64,000 nt of DNA, taken from Maribacter polysaccharolyticus (GTDB lineage: Bacteria; Bacteroidota; Bacteroidia; Flavobacteriales; Flavobacteriaceae). The position numbers and the translations under genes are program-made. Where the stretch lies: positions 94,473 to 158,472 of the forward strand of contig NZ_JARBUY010000006.1 in the NCBI RefSeq assembly GCF_028882255.1, in the 5' to 3' direction. Shown here piece after piece: positions 53,748 through 62,575 of the stretch. How positions within the stretch are numbered: position 1 is the stretch's first letter; each line of letters opens with the position of its first letter. The notes beneath the pieces were generated by a model. That model had not been told where the DNA came from. It searched no databases and saw only the letters and a program-made list of their open reading frames with translations.

Positions 53748-55085
53748 TTATGCGTTTAACAGAAAATCCCTCAATAAAACGAAGGATGCGGCACCGGCCA
53801 AAAATCCGATCAATGCCAGCCATGCGATTTTCTTTAGGTACCAGAAGAAATCGATTTTCTCCATCCCCATGGCCACAACACCTGCAGCGGAACCTATGAT
53901 CAACATACTACCCCCCGTACCAGCGGAATAAGCGATAAAATGCCATAGTGGATTATCCATAGGTTCAGAAAACATCCCCATACTTGCCGCTACCAAAGGA
54001 ACATTGTCGATTACGGCAGATCCTACCCCAAAAAGCATTACAACAATATCCGTATTGGGAATGGCCGTATTCAAACCTCCGGCAGCATGGAAGAGTATAC
54101 CCAAAGATTCCAATGCAGCTACAGCCAAAAGTATCCCTAAAAAGAATAAGATACTAGGCAATTCTATCTTTGATAAAGAATGATGTACGGGGCTATGATG
54201 GCCAACGGAATCATTGTCCTCCCCATGCACATTTGAAATATTGAACTTTGAATTGCTGTATATTTCCGCAAATGTGGCCACAACCGCCAAGGAAAGCATC
54301 ATTCCCACATATGGAGGCAAATGGGTTACCGTCTTGAAAATCGGCACAAATACTATTGCAGATAGCCCTAAATACAACATGGTTGGCCCAAATTTGGATT
54401 TTGGTCCTTCATCCCCATCAACATCCCCTTCTATCTGTCCTTTAAAAGCTTTGTTTCGACTGGCCACAAGTACCGGTACCACCATACAGATTATCGACGG
54501 AATCAATACATGTTCTATTAATTGCAGGGCACTTACCTTGTTGGCAATCCACAACATCGTTGTCGTAACATCACCGATAGGCGACCAAGCCCCACCTGCA
54601 TTGGCAGCGATTATAATCATCCCCGCAAACCATAAACGGGTATTCCTATCATTGATCACCTTCTGTAAAATGGTAATCAAAACGATCGTTGCCGTTAGGT
54701 TATCTATTATAGCGGAAAGTACAAAAGCCAATATGGAAAATAGCCAAAGTAATTTTCTTTTACTCCTTGTTTTTATAAACCCTTTTATCGCCGCAAAACC
54801 ATCAAAATAATCAATAATCTCAACAATGGTCATTGCCCCAAGCAAGAAAAACAATATCTCCGCCGTCTTTCCCAAATGATGCAACAATATCTCATCGATA
54901 TGGGTCGCCTCCAACTCCTTAAGTTCCGCATTCACCTCAAAGACCGGCATATGCCCCAAAGCAATTACCGCCCAAAGCAAGGCCATCATGGCCAAGGCGG
55001 GAATCAATTTATCTATTTTAAGGTTGTGTTCTAGCGTTATGGCAAGATACCCAGCTAGGAAAATGGCAATAATAATGGTTTCCAT
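53748..55085 (-). CDS. nhaD: Sodium:proton antiporter NhaD
   Basis: A 445-residue membrane antiporter exchanging Na+ (or Li+) for H+, expected in a marine bacterium. Typical NhaD segments are HHLGKTAEILFFLLGAMTIVEIIDYFDGF, NLTATIVLITILQKVIND, IIAANAGGAWSPIGDVTTTMLWI and VIDNVPLVAASMGMF. It is 12 bases downstream of the Glu/Leu-type dehydrogenase gene, so the two are probably co-transcribed. Confidence 0.93.
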   Translation of the reverse strand: METIIIAIFLAGYLAITLEHNLKIDKLIPALAMMALLWAVIALGHMPVFEVNAELKELEATHIDEILLHHLGKTAEILFFLLGAMTIVEIIDYFDGFAAIKGFIKTRSKRKLLWLFSILAFVLSAIIDNLTATIVLITILQKVINDRNTRLWFAGMIIIAANAGGAWSPIGDVTTTMLWIANKVSALQLIEHVLIPSIICMVVPVLVASRNKAFKGQIEGDVDGDEGPKSKFGPTMLYLGLSAIVFVPIFKTVTHLPPYVGMMLSLAVVATFAEIYSNSKFNISNVHGEDNDSVGHHSPVHHSLSKIELPSILFFLGILLAVAALESLGILFHAAGGLNTAIPNTDIVVMLFGVGSAVIDNVPLVAASMGMFSEPMDNPLWHFIAYSAGTGGSMLIIGSAAGVVAMGMEKIDFFWYLKKIAWLALIGFLAGAASFVLLRDFLLNA

Positions 55086-55097
55086 ATGTATTAAAAT

Positions 55098-56333
55098 TTA
55101 TTTAACTAATTGCTTTAGCGCAATTTCAAATCCGGTTTTACTTAAATTTATTTTTGTTTGATTTTGTTTAAAGATATTTAAAATTGCTTTTCTAATGGTA
55201 TCGGATGTATCCTTAAATATCAATTCATCATCCATACCCACCCTTTGCTCCATAAAATAGGCAAAAACACGTGCCATTCCACAATTGGAAATAAAATCGG
55301 GAATAAGACTCACTTTGCCATCGGCATATTCCATAATCGGCCCGAAGAAGATCTCCTTATCGGCAAAAGGAACGTTAGCCCCACATGAAATCACTTCGAG
55401 TCCCGTAGCCATCAACTTGGAAATTTGATCTTTGGTTATCAATCTTGATGCTGCACAGGGAGCGAATATCTCGGTCTGAAGGTTCCAGATTTTTTCATTG
55501 ATCTCTTCGAAGGGAAGCATTTCATCGGCGCTGGCCATCAGGTTGTTTCCCCTCTTATTCAAATAAAAATCCTTGATTTCCTCAAAAGTAAAGCCATCCT
55601 TTTTAATGACCCCTCCCGTCCGATCCAAAATACCGACGATTTTGGCACCCATCTGGGCCAGATAAAAAGCAGCAGCACCGCCGACGTTTCCAAAACCTTG
55701 GATAACGGCACGTTTACCCATTACATTACCGCCAAAAATATCGTAGTAATGCCGTACGGCTTCCGCGACCCCATAACCCGTTATCAGATCGGCAACCGTA
55801 TATTTACGGGAAACATCAGGTGAATACCTACTACTCTCAAGGGGTTTAACCACCCCCAAGCGCAATTGTCCGATCCTATTGATCTTATCGGCTTCCGTTG
55901 GTTTAAAATGACCATTGAAAACCCCTTCTTGGGGATGCCAGACCCCAGCATCTTCCGTTATCGGTATCACTTCCTTGATCTCATCCACATTCAAATCCCC
56001 CCCAGTACCATAATAACTTTTCAACAGCGGGGCTACAGCGTGGTACCATCTTTCCAACACCCCTTTTTTCCTGGGATCATTGGGATTGAAATTAATACCT
56101 GATTTAGCACCGCCTATCGGAGGGCCTGAGACCGTGAATTTAACTTCCATGGTCTTTGCCAAGGAAAGCACTTCGTTCAGATCAAGACCTTCCCTCATAC
56201 GCGTACCCCCACCGGCAGCACCACCCCTGAGCGAATTGATCACTGCCCAGCCTTCGGCTTCAGTCTCTGGATCTTTCCAATGAAATACGATTTCGGGTTG
56301 TTTATCCTCGAATGCCTGAAGAAGTTTCTTCAT
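55098..56333 (-). CDS. Glu/Leu/Phe/Val dehydrogenase family protein
   Basis: A 411-residue NAD(P)-dependent amino acid dehydrogenase. The catalytic lysine is K77 in PPIGGAKSGINF, followed by GTGGDLNVDEIKEVIPITEDAG and the nucleotide-binding IQGFGNVGGAAAFYLA near residue 200. Overall it resembles glutamate or leucine dehydrogenase, but the substrate cannot be fixed by eye. It diverges from the acyl-CoA dehydrogenase and leads into nhaD. The ammonia-fixing enzymes gltB and gltD lie downstream on the other strand. Confidence 0.85.
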   Translation of the reverse strand: MKKLLQAFEDKQPEIVFHWKDPETEAEGWAVINSLRGGAAGGGTRMREGLDLNEVLSLAKTMEVKFTVSGPPIGGAKSGINFNPNDPRKKGVLERWYHAVAPLLKSYYGTGGDLNVDEIKEVIPITEDAGVWHPQEGVFNGHFKPTEADKINRIGQLRLGVVKPLESSRYSPDVSRKYTVADLITGYGVAEAVRHYYDIFGGNVMGKRAVIQGFGNVGGAAAFYLAQMGAKIVGILDRTGGVIKKDGFTFEEIKDFYLNKRGNNLMASADEMLPFEEINEKIWNLQTEIFAPCAASRLITKDQISKLMATGLEVISCGANVPFADKEIFFGPIMEYADGKVSLIPDFISNCGMARVFAYFMEQRVGMDDELIFKDTSDTIRKAILNIFKQNQTKINLSKTGFEIALKQLVK

Positions 56334-56466
56334 TAGTTTGACTTTACCGATTATGTGATTTTGATTTCATCTTGATATCTCGCATCATTCTAACATTAGT
56401 TCCTCCAAAGGAGGTCAGCGTTGTGCCATAATCTTGTTTTAAATCAAATTGAGGAGTTCGAAGGAA

Positions 56467-56474
56467 CAAATATA
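56467..56474 (-). promoter_or_regulatory. Promoter -7 element of the dehydrogenase-nhaD operon
   Basis: The minus strand reads TATATTTG (TAnnTTTG), about 134 bases upstream of the ATG at 56333. The leader would contain a small hairpin CCTCC-AAA-GGAGG (56402-56414). Confidence 0.5.
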
Positions 56475-56554
56475 AAATACAGAATTTAAATAATAGAATT
56501 TCCTTCTTCCAAACTTAAAAATTTCACACTTCTGAAACATCTCCCCTTTACATT

Positions 56555-56588
56555 TTGAAATTTATAACATAACTGTATATTTGTTATG
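56555..56588 (+). promoter_or_regulatory. Promoter and inverted repeat of the acyl-CoA dehydrogenase gene
   Basis: TTTTG (TTG at 56555-56557) and TATATTTG (56576-56583) are separated by 18 bases, fitting the Bacteroidota promoter. CATAAC (56568-56573) and GTTATG (56583-56588) form a perfect inverted repeat with a 9-base spacer around the -7 element, a likely operator. Confidence 0.6.
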
Positions 56589-56606
56589 AATACAAAAATG
56601 TTGACT

Positions 56607-57749
56607 ATGGATTTCACTTTATCCGAAGAACAAAAGATGATTCAGGAAGCTGCCCGGGAATTTGCCCAAAATGAATTGCTGCCTGGTGTAATCGAACGTG
56701 ACGAAAAACAAAAGTTCCCCGCCGAACAGGTAAAGAGAATGGGGGAGCTCGGTTTTTTGGGTATGATGGTGGATCCAGAATATGGCGGTAGTGGACTTGA
56801 CACCGTTTCCTATGTCCTTGTCATGGAAGAGCTATCAAAAGTCGATGCTTCCTCTTCGGTTATCGTATCGGTCAACAATTCCTTGGTCTGCTGGGGATTG
56901 GAAACCTACGGCTCGGAAGCGCAAAAAACCAAATACTTAAAACCATTGGCCTCTGGGGATGTCATAGGTGCCTTCTGCCTTTCCGAACCGGAGGCAGGAA
57001 GCGATGCAACCTCACAGAAAACCACTGCAGTCGACAAAGGTGACCATTATATCCTCAACGGAACAAAGAACTGGATAACGAATGGCAATTCGGCTTCGGT
57101 TTATATCGTAATCGCCCAAACCGACAAAGAAAAAGGACATAAGGGAATCAACGCCCTAATTATAGAAAAAGATATGCCAGGTTTTGAAATAGGTCCTAAA
57201 GAAAATAAATTAGGAATACGGGGCAGTGACACCCATTCCCTGATTTTCAATGATGTGAAGATCCCTAAAGAAAATAGGATCGGTGAAGATGGCTTTGGAT
57301 TCAAGTTTGCGATGAAAACCTTGGCCGGAGGGAGGATCGGCATCGCGGCCCAGGCTTTGGGCATTGCCGCCGGAGCATACGAACTCTCCAAAAAATATGC
57401 CAAGGAGCGCAAAGCCTTTGGCACCGAGATCGCCAATCACCAAGCCATTGCATTTAAATTGGCCGACATGTGCACACAAATAGAAGCTGCCAGGTTATTG
57501 GTATACAAAGCGGCCCGTGATAAGGATATTGGCGCCAATTATGACCTCTCGGGTGCCATTGCCAAACTACACGCTTCCCAAACAGCCATGGACACCTCGA
57601 TCGAAGCGGTGCAAATACATGGTGGAAACGGTTACGTAAAAGACTACCACGTTGAACGGCTAATGCGCGATGCCAAGATTACCCAGATTTATGAAGGCAC
57701 CTCCGAAATACAAAAAATCGTGATTTCAAGAGGTATCCTACGTAATTAA
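56607..57749 (+). CDS. Acyl-CoA dehydrogenase
   Basis: A 380-residue FAD enzyme oxidising acyl-CoAs and passing electrons to ETF. It starts MDFTLSEEQKMIQEAAREFAQNELLP; ATGs at 56586 and 56598 lie too close to the promoter to be likely starts. AFCLSEPEAGSDATSQKTTAV, NGTKNWITNGNSASVYIVIAQT and the catalytic glutamate in RDAKITQIYEGTSEIQKIVISRGIL are typical of butyryl/short-chain-type members. The etfBA electron acceptor genes are 31 kb away in this window. Confidence 0.95.
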   Translation: MDFTLSEEQKMIQEAAREFAQNELLPGVIERDEKQKFPAEQVKRMGELGFLGMMVDPEYGGSGLDTVSYVLVMEELSKVDASSSVIVSVNNSLVCWGLETYGSEAQKTKYLKPLASGDVIGAFCLSEPEAGSDATSQKTTAVDKGDHYILNGTKNWITNGNSASVYIVIAQTDKEKGHKGINALIIEKDMPGFEIGPKENKLGIRGSDTHSLIFNDVKIPKENRIGEDGFGFKFAMKTLAGGRIGIAAQALGIAAGAYELSKKYAKERKAFGTEIANHQAIAFKLADMCTQIEAARLLVYKAARDKDIGANYDLSGAIAKLHASQTAMDTSIEAVQIHGGNGYVKDYHVERLMRDAKITQIYEGTSEIQKIVISRGILRN

Positions 57750-58058
57750 GCTTATCTTTATGAAACCGTAACTTCCTAAGACTTACGGTTACTATTACAA
57801 TAGGACCACCTACCTAAGTTAAACTGCTTGTTTTACCGGAATTATCTGGATGTTCTTCCATAATGGACACACCAATAAAAAAAATCCGGTTTTTCAAACA
57901 AAAAATGATTGCGAATTTCTCAATAAAACCTTCCTAAAATTTAGATTTTGAGGTTAATAAACCAAATATATAAAAACGTTGGTTTTTTTTGTTATAAATT
58001 AAATGAGTGATAAATATAATTGAAAGAATGTAATATTTTTACAGAAATACCTTAATAT
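57750..58058. other. Intergenic region upstream of gltB
   Basis: About 310 bases of A/T-rich DNA. I see no frame or RNA to annotate and no clear TAnnTTTG close to gltB. Confidence 0.4.
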
Positions 58059-61000
58059 ATGAAGTTGAAGAAACAAGGAATGTACCTGCCCGAATTTGAG
58101 CACGATAACTGCGGTGCAGGTTTTATATGTAGCTTAAAAGGTGAAAAGTCCAATGACATTATTCACAAGGCACTGGAGATTCTGGATAAACTTGAACACC
58201 GAGGTGCGGTAAGTGCCGATGGGAAAACGGGTGATGGAGCCGGTATACTCATAGATATTCCCCATGATTTCTTTACCGATGTCTGCGATTTTGAACTTCC
58301 GCCTGCAGGTGAATATGCCGTTGGAAATATTTTCCTTCCCCAGAAGGAAAATCAAAGGACATATTGTATTTCCGAGTTTGAAAAGAACATTAAAAACCAA
58401 GGATTACGATTGTTAGGCTGGAGGGATGTCCCTGTTAACCGGTCAATCCCGGGCCGTATCGCCATGGAGACCGAACCTTTTGTAAAACAGGTCTATATTT
58501 CCAAAGAAAACGACGAGCAAGATGATTTTCAATTCAATTTGAAATTGTTCATCGCCAGGAAAATCACCGAACATGCCATTTTAAAATCAAAATTATCTGA
58601 GAGCAAATTCTTTTATGTTCCCAGCCTGTCCACAAAAATAATCATCTTCAAGGGCCTATTAATGCCCAAGGACATCAGTCTTTATTACACCGACCTTATG
58701 GATTCAAGGGTCGTTACAAGACTATCGCTGGTACATCAACGTTTCTCTACCAACACCTTCCCTACATGGGATCTGGCCCAACCATTTAGGTACATGTGCC
58801 ACAATGGTGAGATAAATACCTTGCGTGGAAACGTCACACGTATGAAATCGCGCGAAGAACTGCTGAAAAGCGATTGGTTCGGCGACGATATTAAAAAAAT
58901 ATTACCGGTTATATTACCGGGGAAATCAGATTCGGCAACCATGGATATGGTCGTTGAACTGCTCCTAATGACGGGACGCTCCCTCCCAGAAGCTATGATG
59001 ATGTTGGTTCCCGAGGCTTGGGAGAAGAACCCGGAAATGTCAGAGGCCAAAAGAGCCTTCTATGAATATAACTCCTGTACCATGGAACCATGGGACGGGC
59101 CAGCTTCAATCCCTTTTACGGATGGAAATTACATCGGTGCCCTTCTCGATAGGAACGGACTTCGCCCTTCACGTTATACCGTGACCAAAAACGGCAACGT
59201 TATCATGTCCTCCGAAACCGGGGTAATCGATATCAAACCCGAAGATGTGGAATTTCATGGCAGACTTGAACCGGGCAAGATGTTCTTGGTGAACATGGAA
59301 GAAGGAAGGATCATCAATGACGAGGAAATCAAGGAAGAAATAGCACAGCGCCATCCGTATAAAAAATGGTTGGATGAAAATCTTGTACATCTTAGGAACA
59401 TCCCATACAACGATTGTCCGCTCTTTTTAGGGGAAGCTTCTTTGGAAAAAAGAAAAGCCGTTTTCGGATATACCCTTGAAGATATCAATACGATCATTCT
59501 TCCTATGGGCAAAACCGCCAAGGAGCCTATAGGCTCCATGGGATCCGATACCCCGATAGCGGTTTTATCGGAACGTCCACAGCACATTTACAATTATTTT
59601 AAACAGTTATTCGCACAGGTTACCAATCCGCCTTTAGATGGGATTCGTGAGGAATTGATTACCGACATCAGTTTAACACTCGGTCGGGATGAGAACCTAT
59701 TTACGATAACCGAAAAGCACTGTAGAAAATTAAAGATCCAAAATCCGGTAATCTCGAAAGAAGATTTGGACAAGATAAAAAACTATGATGCCAGTCCTGA
59801 TTACAGTGTCGTCTCGATACCGATCCTTTATGAGGTCAAAAGAGGTCTTAACGGATTGGAAGATGCGCTTGAAACCGTTTTGGACAAAGCCTCGAAAGCC
59901 ATAGATGAAGGTGCGAACATCATCATTCTTTCAGATAGGAATACGAATGAGGAAAAAGCACCCATACCGGCCTTATTGGCCTGCTCTTATGTAAACAGCG
60001 GACTGCAAAAAATTGGAAATCGCTCCAAATTGAGTATAATCATAGAATCCGCGGAACCTCGGGAAGTCCACCATTTTGCCCTCTTGTTCGGGTTTGGCGC
60101 CAGTGCCATCAATCCGTACTTGGTCAATGAGATAATCGGAGAGCAGATCAAAGAGAACGATATTACCGATTTCACCTTCGAGGAGGCCGTCAACAACTAC
60201 AACAAGGCCATAGGTAAAGGTATTCTTAAGGTCATGAACAAAATCGGGATCTCTACCTTAAATTCCTATCGAGGATCGCAATTATTCGAATGTATCGGAA
60301 TAAATACGAAGGTAGTCGAGAAATATTTCCCGAATACCCCAACCAGAATACAAGGGATCGGACTCTATGAAATAGAAAAAGAGATCGCCAAAAGACATCA
60401 CAAGGCTTATGCCAAGAAAGATATAGCAGCTACCCTTGATCTGGAAATCGGTGGAGAATACCGATGGAGAAGAAATGGTGAAAAACACATGTTCAATCCC
60501 GAATCGGTCGCCAAACTTCAAAAAGCGGTAAGGGGCAATGAACCTGAAACCTACAAGGAATTTGCCGCAATGGTCAATGAGCAATCGAAAAACTTGATGA
60601 CGATTCGTGGTTTGTTCGAATTTTCGAATTACGACCCAATACCGTTGGATGAAGTCGAACCCTGGACCGAAATCGTAAAGCGATTTAAAACCGGGGCAAT
60701 GTCTTATGGATCCATCAGTAAGGAAGCCCATGAAAACCTAGCCATTGCCATGAACCGTATTGGAGGTAAGAGCAATTCGGGCGAAGGAGGTGAAGATGCG
60801 ATCCGTTTTTATAGAACCCAAACAGGGGATTGGCTCAATAGTGCCATTAAACAGGTTGCATCAGGAAGGTTTGGGGTAACTTCAAACTATTTGACCAATG
60901 CCCAGGAGATACAGATCAAAATGGCACAAGGTGCCAAACCTGGTGAAGGTGGCCAATTACCGGGCCCGAAAGTGAATCCGGCCATTGCCAAAACCAGGAA

Positions 61001-62567
61001 TTCAACCCCTTATGTGGGATTGATATCCCCACCACCGCATCACGATATTTACTCCATCGAAGATTTATCCCAATTGATCTTCGATTTGAAATCCGCCAAC
61101 AGAAAAGCACGTATCAACGTTAAATTGGTATCTGAAGTTGGAGTGGGCACAGTAGCTGCCGGGGTGGCCAAGGCCAAAGCCGATGTAGTACTCATTTCCG
61201 GTTTTGATGGAGGTACAGGGGCCTCTCCCCTAACCTCATTGAAGCATGCCGGACTCCCTTGGGAATTGGGAATTGCCGAAGCACAGCAAACCTTGGTACT
61301 TAACGACCTTAGAAACAGGATCGTATTGGAATGTGACGGCCAATTGAAAACCGGTCGAGACGTGGCAGTCGCCTGTCTTTTGGGAGCCGAGGAATTCGGT
61401 TTCGCAACTGCTCCCTTAGTGGCCTCCGGGTGTATTATGATGCGGGTTTGCCACTTGAATACTTGTCCCGTAGGGATTGCCACACAAAATCCCGAATTGC
61501 GTAAAAAATTCGAGGGTAAACCGGAGCACGTCGTAAATTACATGTACTTCGTTGCCCAGGAACTTCGGGAAATCATGGCACAATTAGGGTTTAGGACCAT
61601 TAATGAAATGGTTGGCCAAGTACAAAAATTGGATCGTAAGAAAGCCATCGACCATTATAAAGCCAATGGAATAGACCTATCACCCATACTTCATGAAATT
61701 GATGTGCCCAAGGGAACGAAGTTCCATAATACCACGAAACAACAGCATGATGTGGATAAATCGATCGAATTTGAAATTTTGGAAAAAGCACATCCCGCCT
61801 TGTTCCGAAAGGAAAAAATCTCCTTGGATTTCCCTATAAAGAATACCGACAGGGCCATTGGGGCGATTATCAGTAACGAAATTTCAAAAGTTTATGGTGC
61901 CCAAGGGCTGCCCTTGAATACCATTAAGTTGAATTTCACGGGTTCTGCGGGGCAAAGTTTTGGGGCATTCGCTACCCGGGGCCTCACCATGATCGTAAAC
62001 GGTAATACCAACGATTATTTGGGCAAAGGGCTATCGGGTGCAAAGTTGATCATCAAGGTTCCTGAAAAATCGACCATTGTACCTGAAGACAACATAATAA
62101 CCGGTAACGTAACCCTTTATGGGGCTACCGCCGGACGGGCTTATATCAATGGTAAAGCGGGGGAACGATTTTGTGTACGGAACTCCGGAGCCAAAACCGT
62201 AGTCGAGGGTATTGGCGACCATGGTTGTGAATATATGACCGGAGGAGTCGCAGTTATTCTCGGAGAAGTAGGACGCAATTTCGGCGCAGGTATGAGCGGT
62301 GGCATCGCCTATGTATACGACAAGAACAAAACTTTCGTGAAACAATGCAACATAGAAGCATTGAACCTATTACCTGTTGAAGAAAATGATGATATAAAGC
62401 AACTAAAAGACCTTATCGAAAGCCACTACAACTACACCATGAGTCCGTTGGCACAACGTATACTTGAACATTGGGAAGAATGTCTCCCGGACTTTGTCAA
62501 GGTCTTCCCTGAGGAATATAAACAAGCGTTGATACGTTTGGAAAAAGAAAAATTAGAAACAATTTAA
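58059..62567 (+). CDS. gltB: Glutamate synthase (NADPH) large subunit GltB
   Basis: A 1502-residue enzyme making glutamate from glutamine and 2-oxoglutarate. It begins with a short propeptide before a class II amidotransferase domain (HDNCGAGFICSLKGE, where Cys18 is the mature N-terminal catalytic residue), then a central domain, an FMN-binding synthase domain (about 870-1250, GSISKEAHENLAIAMNRIGGKSNSGEGGED, GPKVNPAIAKTRNSTP, LISGFDGGTGASPLTSLKHAG), the 3Fe-4S site CIMMRVCHLNTCPVGIATQ and a C-terminal GXGXG domain. Eight bases before gltD. Confidence 0.97.
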   Translation: MKLKKQGMYLPEFEHDNCGAGFICSLKGEKSNDIIHKALEILDKLEHRGAVSADGKTGDGAGILIDIPHDFFTDVCDFELPPAGEYAVGNIFLPQKENQRTYCISEFEKNIKNQGLRLLGWRDVPVNRSIPGRIAMETEPFVKQVYISKENDEQDDFQFNLKLFIARKITEHAILKSKLSESKFFYVPSLSTKIIIFKGLLMPKDISLYYTDLMDSRVVTRLSLVHQRFSTNTFPTWDLAQPFRYMCHNGEINTLRGNVTRMKSREELLKSDWFGDDIKKILPVILPGKSDSATMDMVVELLLMTGRSLPEAMMMLVPEAWEKNPEMSEAKRAFYEYNSCTMEPWDGPASIPFTDGNYIGALLDRNGLRPSRYTVTKNGNVIMSSETGVIDIKPEDVEFHGRLEPGKMFLVNMEEGRIINDEEIKEEIAQRHPYKKWLDENLVHLRNIPYNDCPLFLGEASLEKRKAVFGYTLEDINTIILPMGKTAKEPIGSMGSDTPIAVLSERPQHIYNYFKQLFAQVTNPPLDGIREELITDISLTLGRDENLFTITEKHCRKLKIQNPVISKEDLDKIKNYDASPDYSVVSIPILYEVKRGLNGLEDALETVLDKASKAIDEGANIIILSDRNTNEEKAPIPALLACSYVNSGLQKIGNRSKLSIIIESAEPREVHHFALLFGFGASAINPYLVNEIIGEQIKENDITDFTFEEAVNNYNKAIGKGILKVMNKIGISTLNSYRGSQLFECIGINTKVVEKYFPNTPTRIQGIGLYEIEKEIAKRHHKAYAKKDIAATLDLEIGGEYRWRRNGEKHMFNPESVAKLQKAVRGNEPETYKEFAAMVNEQSKNLMTIRGLFEFSNYDPIPLDEVEPWTEIVKRFKTGAMSYGSISKEAHENLAIAMNRIGGKSNSGEGGEDAIRFYRTQTGDWLNSAIKQVASGRFGVTSNYLTNAQEIQIKMAQGAKPGEGGQLPGPKVNPAIAKTRNSTPYVGLISPPPHHDIYSIEDLSQLIFDLKSANRKARINVKLVSEVGVGTVAAGVAKAKADVVLISGFDGGTGASPLTSLKHAGLPWELGIAEAQQTLVLNDLRNRIVLECDGQLKTGRDVAVACLLGAEEFGFATAPLVASGCIMMRVCHLNTCPVGIATQNPELRKKFEGKPEHVVNYMYFVAQELREIMAQLGFRTINEMVGQVQKLDRKKAIDHYKANGIDLSPILHEIDVPKGTKFHNTTKQQHDVDKSIEFEILEKAHPALFRKEKISLDFPIKNTDRAIGAIISNEISKVYGAQGLPLNTIKLNFTGSAGQSFGAFATRGLTMIVNGNTNDYLGKGLSGAKLIIKVPEKSTIVPEDNIITGNVTLYGATAGRAYINGKAGERFCVRNSGAKTVVEGIGDHGCEYMTGGVAVILGEVGRNFGAGMSGGIAYVYDKNKTFVKQCNIEALNLLPVEENDDIKQLKDLIESHYNYTMSPLAQRILEHWEECLPDFVKVFPEEYKQALIRLEKEKLETI

Positions 62568-62575
62568 ATCGGAAC

